This document shows, one piece after another, positions 1-9,950 of a stretch of 64,000 nucleotides of DNA. The notes under the pieces were generated by a model. The model searched no databases. It worked only from the letters and a program-made list of their open reading frames with translations, and was not told the origin of the DNA. The position numbers and the translations under genes are program-made. Source of the stretch: Emydura subglobosa (lineage: Eukaryota > Chordata > Testudines > Chelidae); assembly GCA_007922225.1 (NCBI GenBank), contig ML679961.1, positions 9,667,433-9,731,432 of the forward strand. Direction: 5' to 3'. The first letter of the stretch is position 1. The number at the start of each line of letters is the position of its first letter.

Positions 1-539
1 CTCCACCTACATTAGGAGAAAGGTTGAGTTTAGATTTGTTCTAACTAGAACAAACCCAGCCTAAACTAACCACTTTTCCTACTGTTGACAAAACCTACGA
101 CTGTCGTTATTTCCAAGGATCATAAAGCAACCAGTCTTTCTCTCTGCAGGAGTGATATAAGTAGGACCCACTGAGCAGCACAATCATACAGGAAAATAAA
201 ATTTGTAGGGAGTTTGTCTGTATTCTCATAGCCCTGTGGTTAGGGCATTCACCTAGAATATGAGCACCACAGAGACTTCAACTCACATGTTCTAAATTAG
301 CATCCTAATCAGCAGGCTGTAGGGTGGGCTGTTCTCAGTATCACCTGCTGAAGCTATTCCTATAAATAATGAAATATGGATGGGAGTAAGAAGCAGAAAT
401 TGACTCTCCTACCTCCTGTGTCTATACCCTGATCAGGGAGCTAGAGAGCCACTCTCTGGCTTTCTTTCTTTCTCTTTCTAGCTTAATGAATACTGAATTA
501 TTTATACCAATTGCCTGGCAGTGGGGAGGGGAGGGTAAG
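1..539. other. 5' flank of the FBXO34 promoter
   Basis: AT-rich sequence ahead of the GC-rich promoter block. Apart from a possible SINE head near 222-300 and a short pyrimidine run near 460-480, I see no gene or recognisable element. The short open frames here have no protein character. Confidence 0.5.
222..300 (+). repeat. Possible tRNA-derived SINE head
   Basis: The stretch contains GTGGTTAGGGCATTCACCT, which resembles an RNA polymerase III A box as found in tRNA-derived reptile SINEs. About 35 bp further on, GACTTCAACTCAC could be a decayed B box. No target duplication or A-rich tail could be defined, so this is a fragment at best. The family is not named because no library search was possible. 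Confidence 0.35.
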
Positions 540-1102
540 TCCCCTGTGTCTCTCCACACTGGAGTGGGGGTGGTGAGTGCCCCTGTCCCTCTCTGCCTGG
601 CACTGGGGGGAAGCTGGTGTTTCCTGGTGCCTGGCACAGTATGTGTGGGGGGCTGGTGCCCCTATGGCTCTCACTGCATGACAGTGTGTGTGTGTGGGGG
701 GGGAATCCCCTGAGGCTCCCAGTCCCGGGCTGGGGGGCTGGTAGTTCCTAGTGCCTGGTATGGGGGCCTAGGGGTTCGCCTGGTGCGGGAGGTTTCTTTC
801 GGTGCCTGGCACGGGAAGAGGGGCGTTTCTCCGGGTGCCTGGCACTGGGAGGGGGCGCTGGTGGTTCCCGGTGCCTGGCACGGGTGGGGGGGAGGTTCTC
901 CTGGTAGCTGGGACTGGGAAGGGGGCGCTGGTGCGCCCTGAGGGGGCCTGGTGCTAGGGCGGGAGGGAGTGGTTTCTCCCCGTGCCTGGCGCTGGGGCGG
1001 GGGCCTGGTGTCTCCTGAGGCTCCGTTCCCGCTCGGTGCCTGGCGCTGCTGGGGGGGGGCCGGCAGTTCCACGTGCCTGGCGCGGGGGGGGGGGGGGGGG
1101 GG
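540..1102 (+). repeat. GC-rich minisatellite next to the promoter
   Basis: A core close to GGTGCCTGGCAC followed by a G-rich run recurs, with clear copies near 593, 625, 751, 801, 834, 871, 982, 1035 and 1072. Several neighbouring copies are 33-37 bp apart and others are spaced irregularly, as expected of a degenerate variable-unit array. The array ends in 19 consecutive G at 1084-1102. The G runs could form G-quadruplexes. The long open frames on both strands across this block are a by-product of its composition. Confidence 0.7.
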
Positions 1103-1690
1103 AGCAGCCTGGGCCCAGCTCGGCAGCGCCGGCTCCGCCCCGGGCCCGGATTGGCGCGGCCGCGGCGGCTCCACCCCGCCCGAGCTGGCTCCGCGCTGTG
1201 GGGTGGAGGCGGGGTGGGAGGATCCGATCCGGCCCGGCGGCGAGCGAGCGAGCGGGGTCACCTGAGACTCCCGCCCGCCACCGGTTCCGGGCGCCGCGCT
1301 GCTCCGCTCCGGGACGCAGGCGGGCCCGCGCCCTGTACTCGGTAGGGCCGCGGCTCGCGGGGGGAGGGACCCGGGGCCTGCGCCGCTCCGCGCAGCCCCG
1401 GGAGCAGGGGCTCGGAGCGCAGGGGCGGCCGGGCAGGTGGGTCCCGCTGAGGGGGGCCGGCGTGGGGCCCACCCGGCCGGGCGGGCTGCGGAGAGGGGGC
1501 TGCGAGTAGGCCCTGGACGCAGCCGCGGGCTTTCCTGCCTGGCCACGGCGGCCACGCTGGGCTCGGGAAGGGGCTGCGTCGGCGAGGGCGGTCGGGCCGG
1601 AGCCGAGAGGCAGGCAGGGGCAACTGGGCCTGGTTTGCCCGCCGCGGCTGGGCCCCCGTGGCTGACACCTCTCCGGTGCAGCTCCCTGCC
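1035..1690 (+). promoter_or_regulatory. FBXO34: CpG island, probable FBXO34 promoter
   Basis: The block is extremely GC-rich with abundant CpG, in sharp contrast to the AT-rich DNA on both sides. It contains GC-box-like sequences (for example CCGCCC near 1135 and CCCGCC near 1175) and an inverted CCAAT box, ATTGG, at 1150-1154. There is no obvious TATA box, which is usual for a broad CpG-island promoter. It lies upstream on the same strand as the only gene in the window, so assignment to FBXO34 is inference from position. Divergent transcription to the left cannot be excluded. Confidence 0.72.
1155..1436 (+). other. FBXO34: Candidate non-coding first exon of FBXO34
   Basis: The proposed exon ends at CAG|GTGGGT, with the donor GT at 1437-1438. 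This is a good match to the vertebrate 5' splice site. The 5' boundary is arbitrary: it is placed just after the inverted CCAAT box, because CpG-island promoters start at many positions. An alternative donor is CTCG|GTAGGG at about 1341. The coding exon starts at an acceptor 10 bases before its ATG, so at least one upstream non-coding exon must exist and this island is the best place for it. Transcript data would decide. Confidence 0.4.
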
Positions 1691-2978
1691 CTGCTGCTGC
1701 TGGGGGCCAAAGGGGGCCCTTCCTCCCCTCCCCGCCACCCAGCCCCTCCATCGGCCTCCCTTTCTTCCCTTCCCTGCTGCAGCTGTGGGCACGGGGCACT
1801 TGGATGGGGCTCTACTGTCCCGGCCCCCCCCTTTCTGCGAGGGTCTGGATGGGGCACCTCTTTACGGGGCACCCTGCCCCCAACGTTGGTGGGGCTCTCG
1901 CACCCTTCTCGCATTTAGAGGGTCCTTCACATGTTATGGGTCCACGACACACTCTTTTGCCCTTTCATACAGGATCCCACCCCCTGCAGAAGGTTTGATG
2001 TGGCTAGGACATCCACACCCCTTCCAGGGGCTCACTTCCCCTCCCTGTAGCTGGGATGCCCCAGCCCCCCTGTAGGGCTTCCTCCTGTATCCTCTTCCTC
2101 CTGCCTGCTGCACTTATAGTGAGCTGGGAGGACAGGAATATGATGCTGGGGCTTCAGCTGCAGTGAAATCATAATGTAGTGAGTGGCTAATGCCATCAGG
2201 CTGTGGTTGTGACATCAGTCTCTGCAGTAGAATGAGATGGGTCTGTGTGCTGACATGCATCCAGGTGCCTGCTCAGGTGTGAAGCGCACTGTGTAAAGAA
2301 AAGAGGTTCCTGGGATTGATAATGTCTCGGCGCTTGTCCCCTGCATATTTTCTAAATAAAATCTCATAATGGGAGAGCCTCTTTCATCCCAAATGATTAC
2401 ACAATGCTGTATACATCTACCAACACTGAAATGCACGTCTGGTGCCACCCAACAGCTCCGTGAGGGAGGGTGGCAGAAATGGGAGGGGAGAAATTTTGCC
2501 GTCTTATATAAACGGTAAATCTTTAACATACCTATGTGCAACATACCACGACTGAGTCTTTTAAAGAAACACTGTCAATTGGAAATTAATCTACTTTAAA
2601 AGAGGGTTAAATTTGTATACCTGTCCTGAATCTCCTGGCCAGTGTTTCTTTTACAATCCCATTTTTCTGAGGTTTTTTTCCTCTACTGTGTTGCTTTGTG
2701 AACCCCCTAAAGAAGATATTGTGAAGCTGAATAGATGCAAACTGCAATCCAAATATAGAACTCTAATCACTATTAAAAATAGTGTAGTGTTACTTTTACC
2801 AATCAGATGGGCATTGTATCAGAACTCAATAAACAGACTAAAAGGTTAAAAATAGAGTTCCAGTGGATGTGGTGTTTTTTTTGGTCCAGATGATATTGTT
2901 CCTCCAAGGCTGCATCCAAGATAATGAGTTGTAGCTTTTTGTTTAACAAAATAAAACCTAGTTTCTTCTTTACACTAA
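1691..2978. other. Downstream shoulder of the CpG island, no element seen
   Basis: C-rich, moderately CpG-rich sequence grades into AT-rich DNA by about 2500. No recognisable gene or repeat was found. The open frames near 1437-2075 are shadows of base composition. Confidence 0.5.
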
Positions 2979-3273
2979 GGCTCTGTCTACACTACAAAAC
3001 TTACAGCGGCACAGCTGTACCGCTATAGCGCCACCGCTGTAAGGTCTCCCATGTAACTGTTCTATGTCGACTGGATAGAGCTCTCCCATTGGCATAATTA
3101 AACCACCCCCCAATGATTGGCAGTAGCTATGTCGGCAGGAGAGTGTCTCCTTCCAACATAGCCCTGTCCACAATGGCATGTTTGTCAGTAAAACTTATGT
3201 TGGTCGGGGTGTTTTTATTCACACCCTGACCAATTCAAATTTTGCCAACAAAAGTGCTAGTGTAGACATTGCC
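2979..3273. mobile_element. Non-autonomous TIR transposon with TAA duplication
   Basis: The left end is GGCTCTGTCTACACT and the right end is AGTGTAGACATTGCC, so the two ends are inverted repeats. The element is flanked by TAA at 2976-2978 and 3274-3276. Three-base TAA/TTA target duplications are a hallmark of the PIF/Harbinger superfamily, so I assign it there by inference. It has no coding capacity. It shares the internal GGCACAGCTGTACCGC-type block with the copy at 55921. The right TAA is also the left flank of the next element. Confidence 0.75.
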
Positions 3274-3276
3274 TAA

Positions 3277-3672
3277 GCCCTGGTCTACACTACAGAGTTA
3301 GGCTGATGTGAGGTGGCTTTCATCAATCTAACTGTAAGCGACTACACTAAAATGACATTCCTGTCAATGTAACTCACCCGCTACACTTACTTAATAATTT
3401 CACCTCCGCAAGAGGTGTAGCACTTAGGTTGACGTAATTAGGTTGAGGCAGTGTCAGTGTAGACTCTGTTGCTTACATCGCCTGTTGCTGGCTTTCAGAA
3501 GCTGTCCCCTGCTGCCCCACACTGACAGTTAAATCGGTGCAAGTGCTCCTGGTGACGACATGCTCCGCTGACACAAGGAGTGTAGCGTGGACATGCAAAA
3601 GCGATTAATTACTGCGGTGACTGTACTTTGACATAACTTTAGTTGACATAATTTTATAGTGTAGACCTACCC
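3277..3672. mobile_element. Second TIR transposon, abutting the first
   Basis: The left end is GCCCTGGTCTACACT and the right end is AGTGTAGACCTACCC. TAA at 3274-3276 and 3673-3675 flanks the element. It belongs to the same terminal-repeat superfamily as the previous element but has a different interior and is longer, at 396 bp. The single TAA between the two elements serves as target duplication for both. Confidence 0.75.
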
Positions 3673-3710
3673 TAATTGTATGGTTAAATATTTGTGAAAC
3701 ATGCTTAGTC

Positions 3711-3820
3711 GGTAAAATGGGGGCAATACCTATCTCACAGAGTGTTGCCAGGCTTAATGAATGTTTGTGAAGCACTTTTTGATCCTTGGATGAAAGGTTC
3801 TGTATAAATACCTATTGTTA
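3711..3820 (+). repeat. Ancient MIR/L2-like fragment
   Basis: The text from GGTAAAATGGGGGCAATACC through a CTCACAGAGTGTTG block to GAAGCACTTTTTGATCC resembles the conserved 3' part of MIR or L2 elements, which have the same order of motifs in amniote genomes. It is old and diverged. Class is inferred from motif order only. Confidence 0.45.
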
Positions 3821-4890
3821 TATTTGGGTCCCTTTCTGATACCCTTACAGGAAAACAATAAACAAAGAGGTGGCCACTGTTGCTTTGGAAGTCCAAAGTC
3901 TAAACCTCATGATTGTCTGTGGGCTTGCTAATGTTACTGCTTAAGCCTGTAGCAGAAATACTATTGTTCTACTCCAAAAATTTAGTTTGCTCTTCTTTCT
4001 TTGCTAAGTGTGTACTCGTAGGTAGCATGTCTGAATGAATGAAATGATATTGGTTAAATCTGAGTAATGTAGTCATTTGTGACCAAATTAATCTGGGGTG
4101 TAACTTTGTTGATTTAATTAAGTTGCACTAGGGATGTATTTGGCCCTTGGAATCTTAACTGGAATCTTTCAGTGTTTTGCTTCCTCAATAAATGGCTAAT
4201 CCCTTGCTTCAGGGACTGGGAGTGTTTTGAATGCAGTGTGTTCAGTCCTGAGGGGAGGGGGAAGGGAGTGCCTTGTGTTGCTTTCCAACTGCTACATGCC
4301 TTCTCTGTGGCTGAATGAAAGAGCCTTATTGACTGGTTTGGGAAGTAATGTGTCAGGCTCTCCTCTTGAAAGGTAAGTTTGTCACAACATAGGACCATTT
4401 GAAGGAAAGAGAAGGACTATTCAAGAGGTGATGCCTTATCAAAAGCAGGTTGATAACACAGACAGTGACTGTTAATTGAGTAACACTTTTGAAATCGCCC
4501 TCTTTAATGACATGCACTTCGTAACTAGAAGTTGCATTTTAATAAGGCTGATAAGTTGAGAGCGTTTGATTTCATTTAACGCCAGTGACTAAAGTCTTAT
4601 TTTTGCATGTTCTGTGACTGAGTTGGTTCTTTTATGTGTGACTAGAGAATTATTAAAAAAAACTTAAAATACAGAGACTTTATTGTTATGTAAGTGAAAC
4701 ATTAAGATCTATTTTTGCATCAGTTCAGATATGAAAGGCATTGTGAACATATGGAGACAACTTGTCAAGATTTTCTCAAGGGTATACAATTATTTTTGTA
4801 TATTTTGTGATTCAGGGAGCATATTGTAATGAGTTAGTAATGAGTACCGTAGTATTCCACTGGATAAAATGAGACCCGCTTAATTAACTG
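3821..4890. other. Unremarkable intron sequence
   Basis: AT-rich DNA without a recognisable element, gene or RNA. The open frames are short and lack protein-family character. Confidence 0.5.
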
Positions 4891-5090
4891 TGGGGGTATG
4901 TCTACATGCAGTGCTGCGGCTATTGAAGATATTCTATGCTGACGGCAGAGAGATCTCCTGTCGGCATAAAAAACCCAACCTCTGTGTGCGACATAATATC
5001 CGTGTTACTTTTATCTCTCAGGGGGGTGGAATATTCGCACCACAGAGCAACATAAATTTTGCTGACATAGGCGGAGTGTAGATATAGCCC
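4891..5090. mobile_element. TIR transposon copy, diverged ends
   Basis: The left end GGGGGTATGTCTACAT and right end GGAGTGTAGATATAGCCC form a recognisable but mutated inverted repeat of the GTCTACACT family. The interior carries a CTCAGGGGGGTGGAATATT block and a GAGCAACATAAATTTTGC block that reappear in the copy at 28092-28353. The target duplication is no longer clear. Confidence 0.6.
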
Positions 5091-6981
5091 AAGTGATAAG
5101 AGTTTACGTTATGAGAGTTGCCTCTAGTTCAAGTGCTAGGAAGCGCTGTGCATCTGGAGCAGGAAGAATAGAGTTCTCTCTCTGCTGTTGCTGTGGGTGG
5201 CAACAGCTTTGCTACAAAATCTTGGCCTTTGTTTCTTACAGTTGCATTTGCATTCCTTTGTGGCTGATATTTTCGTGTAATTCTCAAACTAGCACAATTA
5301 TTGTAATTGTGGACAGGTAGCACCGGATTCAGTGTTCTGTTTCCACCTGCCCCCCAAAACAACAATGTTGAGCCGATGTAAATATATTTAAACTGCAGAA
5401 TAAGTAGCTGGTTCTAATCAAAATATCATTGTTGGTTTTCTGGTTTTATTTTTGGTAAGGAGCCTTGCAAAGGTTGTTATAAAAAGCAAGAATCATTAAG
5501 ACAAACTTATGGATGAGTCTGTTACCAAAGCCTATGATTCAAGGATAGAGCAGTGTTGAAAACTCACATATGTCCAGTGAGTAATTAAGTTTGTATCATT
5601 CCCAAAACATCTTATATACAAATACACAAAGCAGTTGTGTTCATGTCTAATGCAATTTATGGCTTTTCTGGTCACTGCATTTACTATTCATGTCTTTAGA
5701 CGCTGAATTTGGCTTACAAAATGAGGAAGTTCATGTTTAATCTGCAAGGCACCTTTCACTAACAGTATGTGCTGTATAGAAAACTATGGATTTATTTTTG
5801 CTATATACAGTAGTGAAATTCAGACGTGTTTTAAAATTCCATTTTGACCCTCTTTATGTTCAAAGGTCAATGCAGATGAGATTTACTGATTTTTGTGAAT
5901 ATTGCTCTTGTTAAAACATGATTAATGAGATTAGGAGAATTGCCACAAGTAGCAGAATCTGGAGGTAGTTGTGGAATTAGTATGTTTCTTCTCTTCCCCC
6001 CTGTCATTCCCCCAAATAATTTTATCTCTTTCTGTTGTGGTAGAGGAAAAATCTGTACCATTTGCTCTTCCTACTGTCCATGTGGTTACAAAATTAATCC
6101 CCTCACACTCTGACTCTTCTTTGAAGCTAAGCCATCTCTTTCAGTGACTATTAAGTACTGCTTGAAGATGGAAAATATACTAGCTGTAGATGTTCTTCAG
6201 GAATAATACTAAGTGACGTTATCTTACACAGAAATGTTTGAGCTGATTGGAACCAGGTAACTGGGGGAAGACTAAAATATTGAATGTAATGCTTTTTATG
6301 TCATGAGGTTTTTTAAAAGAAAAAATCAGCAGAAGCAGTGTCTGCAGTTAGTAGTAATATAATGGAGTTAGATGATCGTGAAATTGAATTTCTGCCAGCG
6401 AAAATCTTACTGTTCTAATTTATTACTCTATAGTCCTGTTTGTAGGGCTTGGAAGCTGATGAATGCTTGTTTTGCTGCAAGCCAGGAGAACATTAATGAT
6501 TAAAAATTCAGCAGGTGCTATGGTTCACTTAAATACATGTTCTTTCATCATTTAGGTTATACCACCCACTTGGTCGGTCTATCTTTTTCATTCTTAAAAG
6601 TCAAATTCTCTGGTGCAAACTATAGTAGTGTTGATATAACTGATATGATATGGGTTATGCAGAGTGAGTTCTTCAATACTATTCTCAAGCTACCCCTAAG
6701 CATTGGGAATCTCTTTTTTTATTTCTCAGATACTGTGTCCCCTTCCGACCCCCCAGTAGGCATATCATCCTTCCTGCAGCTTCTCTGACATTTGGGAATA
6801 CGAGTGCTTTCTGTCGGTTGAATTGAGATAAGTAAGGCTCCTCACTGTTCAACAATTAAGCATGAGACATACATAGTCTCAAACATCCTCACTTAAACTC
6901 AGTTTCATTGTGGCTGAAGCAATCTTTTAATATGCAAATGCTCTTTATTGTTTCAGGTGGGATTTTTAAGTCTGAAGATAA
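5091..6981. other. Unremarkable intron sequence
   Basis: AT-rich, low-complexity in places, without a recognisable gene or repeat family. Confidence 0.5.
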
Positions 6982-7097
6982 AGTGCTTGTCTACACTAGC
7001 ACTTATGCTGGCAAAACTTACATCTCTAGGGGTGTTCTTTTTCACATATCCGAGCAACAAAAGTTTTGCTGGCATAAACACAAGCGTACACAAGCCC
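6982..7097. mobile_element. Short TIR transposon (116 bp)
   Basis: The ends AGTGCTTGTCTACACT and AAGCGTACACAAGCCC are inverted repeats. The flanks are TAA (6979-6981) and AAA (7098-7100), a probable decayed TAA duplication. The interior GCACTTATGCTGGCAAAACT and AGCAACAAAAGTTTTGCTGGC blocks also occur in the right half of 55921-56139, so this is a shorter deletion derivative of the same family. Confidence 0.65.
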
Positions 7098-7134
7098 AAA
7101 GCCATCCAGAATAATTCTGTCTTATCCAATAAGC

Positions 7135-7637
7135 CAAGAGTGTCAAACTCATTTGCTATGGCAGGCCAGATTTGAATTAAATGTACTTCAGGTGAGCCAT
7201 ACATACCATAAATCGAAATACTAGGCACCACCATTTTTATGTAGTAGTATATTTTATTTGCTCGATATCAGTGATATAAAAACTGCAGTAAATTCACTTC
7301 TACAACTATTACTATTTTACGATTAAAAGAATCGATCAATGATTAAGAATTATAGTACTGTACGATGCCCCAAGATCACACTGTCCCTCTCCCGCCTTTT
7401 GGAGCGCCATGTCCCATGCACACCGCGCTCCACGCGCTGCCGCCAGAGTACACAGATCTCGTGGCAGCGCGTGACCCCACAACATCTTGCGCCGTTGTAC
7501 TCTCTGGCGGCAGCACGTGATGCCGCCAGAGAGTACAACGCTGCGAGATGTCGTGGCAGTGCGCGCTGGCTCCAGGGGCCAGACCAAAAAGGTTGGTGGG
7601 CCGTATTCGGCTGCGGGCCAGATGTTTGACACCCCTG
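7135..7637. mobile_element. hAT-type transposon with perfect 8-bp duplication
   Basis: The element starts CAAGAGTGTCAAACTC and ends GTTTGACACCCCTG, so the ends are inverted repeats of the CAGGGGTGTCAAAC type found in Charlie-like hAT elements. The identical octamer CAATAAGC lies directly outside both ends, at 7127-7134 and 7638-7645. An 8-bp duplication is diagnostic for hAT. The interior is unusually GC-rich and carries a perfect hairpin (listed separately). No transposase frame is present. Confidence 0.85.
7494..7539. repeat. Perfect 19-bp hairpin inside the hAT element
   Basis: The arms 7494-7512 and 7521-7539 are exact reverse complements, separated by an 8-base loop (GCACGTGA). Weaker pairing extends outward through the ACATCTTGCGCC and GCTGCGAGATGT stretches. 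It sits in the GC-rich core of a non-autonomous hAT element, so palindromic structure of the element explains it best. Confidence 0.8.
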
Positions 7638-7645
7638 CAATAAGC

Positions 7646-8043
7646 AGTTTACCTGGTCTGTAAATATTCATGATTCTGGTTTTGCTCAGTATGCCTTTTT
7701 AAATTTATAACTTCTCTCTTGGGGTCTTTTTACAGTAAAAGAAAATACTAGAAGGCTTTATTTAAATATTGAATCCTCTTCTGGATTACATGAAGTCACT
7801 TAACCCATCTTGAAATATGTAGACTGTGTTACAGTTTGTTGCCACTTCCTTTACTACCTCCCCTTCTGTTTCTTTTAGAAAGTTTTGCTATCTCTTCTTA
7901 TCTCATGTGTGTTGGTAAGAAGTGAAAACACGTTTTGTAGTAGATGCCCCACCTTTTCTCGGTTAGAGGGAATTGGGTTCCGAAACTGCAGCATACAAAC
8001 TTCATTTTGCTGCGTCTGTTGCTATCCCTGTAACAGGAAAAAA
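7646..8043. other. Unremarkable intron sequence
   Basis: No recognisable gene or repeat between the hAT element and the next inverted repeat pair. Confidence 0.45.
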
Positions 8044-8165
8044 TCAAATCAAAATAAGTCTTTTAGTGGACCAACTTCTGTTGGTAAGAGAGAGGCTTTC
8101 AAGCTGACACAGAACTCTTCTTCAGGTGACCTTAAGCTCTGTGTGAGCTTGAAAGCTTGTCTCAG
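8044..8165. repeat. Head-to-head pair of retroelement tail repeats
   Basis: The left arm, read on the minus strand, gives GAAGAGTTCTGTGTCAGCTT followed by a CCAACAGAAGTTGGTCC block. The right arm, from 8131 on the plus strand, gives AAGCTCTGTGTGAGCTTGAA. Both are versions of the repeat seen once more at 61945-62040. This tail is widespread in amniote genomes. I suspect a retroelement 3' end, possibly Penelope-like, but the class is not proven from sequence alone. Confidence 0.5.
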
Positions 8166-8344
8166 ATAATTTGAATTCAGGATGTTGACTGTAGAGCAAG
8201 TATCTTGAACAAGGGCATGAAGAAAGCTGAATCACAAAACAGTGGCACACAAGGGCTGTTGAGGGGCTTTTGACTTCAAAGAAGGCTGTATAATATAAGG
8301 TTGTGAGGCAACAGTGACAGATCAATAGTGAGACTGAATATCCC
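8166..8344. other. Short unassigned stretch before the CR1 block
   Basis: No recognisable content. It may belong to the 5' part of the adjacent LINE. Confidence 0.4.
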
Positions 8345-8607
8345 AAATTAAAAATCATGGTATGAGGACCAAAAAAGTGCCTCCATGGCTAAACAACAAA
8401 GTAAAAGAAGCATTTAGAAGCAGAAGAGCATCCTTTAAAAAGTGGAGGTTAAAATCCTATTGAGGAAAATAGAAAGGAGCATAAACTCTGGCAAGTCAAG
8501 TGTAAAAGCATAATTAGGCACGCCAAAAAAGAATTAGAAGATCAACTAGCCAAAGACTCAAAAAGTAACAGCAAAATTAAAGTTATCTTGGAACGAGGGA
8601 GCCAGCT

Positions 8608-9327
8608 TGTGATGGGGCGTACCAGCCCCGCTTTGGCCTAGAGAGAGTTAAAGACTCTGGGCTGAAGAAGCCATGCTCCTCCACCTCTGCTGAACATGCT
8701 CTGCTTGGAAGGGGGATATAAAAGGCAGCAATCCAGCTCAGGCTGGGTGGATGGCTGACAAGGAAGGATGCACACCATCGGCTCTCTCCAGGGGACCACT
8801 GCAGATGTCGACCGCTGAGTCAAGCCATGCCGAATGCCGGACGGATCCTAGGCTGCCAGACATACCTGGAGAAGGGACTGAGCTTCCAGGAACTGCACTA
8901 ACTGGAGACCGCGGAGACCCCAGGGAATTGTGGAAAGCCACCATCGCTACCACCAGGGTAGGAAGTAGCCCAGGAGGCTCGAGTGGTTTTAAAGGGGATA
9001 AAACAGGTTGCCAGTCAGCATGTTTCGGGAGGATCCCTGCTGACTCGGTGGCAATCACCTTTGTCACTGATAGGCCCTGGCCTGGGGCTCAGAGGAGCAG
9101 GGAGGGCTTGAGCTCCCCCCCACCCCAGAGCCATGCTCCCATAGGCTGCGCCCCACTACCCCAATGGGCTATTAGGCTACACTACCCTGAGTAGAGGGCC
9201 GCTGTACAAATTCTGGCCATTAGACCATGCTGCCCTGACAAGGGGTTGACTTGACCCATCGCTTTTTTCCCACCTTCCCAACTTAATTGACCTGACACCC
9301 GTGACGGGGTGTACCAGTCTCATGACA
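8608..9327 (+). mobile_element. LTR-like insertion inside the CR1
   Basis: The block begins TGTGATGGGG and ends TCTCATGACA, which gives TG...CA termini with a short imperfect inverted repeat. The flanks CAGCT (8603-8607) and CTGCT (9328-9332) could be a 5-bp duplication with one change. A good TATA box, TATAAAAGG, sits at 8717-8725, as in an LTR promoter. The motif GTGAYGGGGYGTACCAG occurs at both ends in the same orientation (8609-8625 and 9301-9317), which is not explained by a simple solo LTR. No viral protein frame is visible. Confidence 0.5.
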
Positions 9328-9398
9328 CTGCTAAACAATCAGTGGGGCAACTGAACGATCGAGGTGCTTAAGGAACATTCAAGGAAGATAAGGCCGTT

Positions 9399-9950
9399 GT
9401 GAAGAAACTAAATGAATTATTTGCGTCAGTCTTCACTGTAGAGAATGTGTGGGAGATTTCCATACTTGTGCCCCTTTTTTTAGGTAACAAATCTGAGGCA
9501 CTGTCCCAGATTGAGGTGTCGGAGGAAATTTTGGCACAAATTGATAAATTAAAAAGTAATAAGTTACCAGGACCAGATGGTATTCATCCAGGAGTTCTGA
9601 AAAAACTCAAATAAGAAATTGCAGAATTACTAACTGTGGTATGTAACCTGTCACTTAAATCAGCTTCTGTACTAGATGGCTGGAGGATAGCTAATATGAT
9701 GCCAATTTTTAAAAAAAAGCTCCAGAGGTGATCCTGGCAATTACAGATTGGTAAGACTAACTTCAGTACTAGGCAGATTGGTTGAAACTATAGTAAAGAA
9801 CAGATTTATCAGACACATATACATGATATGTTTGGGAAGAGTCAGCATGACTTTTGTAAAGGGAAATCATGCCTCAGTAGTTTATTAGAATTCTTTGAGG
9901 GGGGTCAACAAATGATCCAGCGGATACAAATGAGGCATGATACAAATGCC
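9399..9950 (+). pseudogene. CR1 reverse transcriptase relic, first part
   Basis: The translated region from 9399 reads as a CR1-type RT N-terminal portion (MKKLNELFASVFT, then EALSQIEVSEEILAQIDKLK, then the PGPDGIHP motif). It hits a stop after 9614 and resumes in other frames with LTVVCNLSLKSASV-like and DGWRIANMMPIFKK-like segments, so frameshifts are present. The minus-strand CR1 interrupts it at about 9950. The RT acts in target-primed reverse transcription of the LINE; this copy cannot. Confidence 0.75.

Noticed and set aside
671..1914. Long open frames (up to 373 codons) on both strands across the GC-rich promoter
   Set aside because: They come from extreme GC content with few stop codons. 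The translations are low-complexity Pro/Ala/Gly/Arg and overlap in several frames.
7494..7539. Hairpin as a microRNA gene
   Set aside because: It lies in a hAT element with perfect target duplication. The stem is short and fully complementary, with no sign of conservation.
8751..9194. 147-codon open frame
   Set aside because: It lies within the LTR-like insertion and has no domain character.
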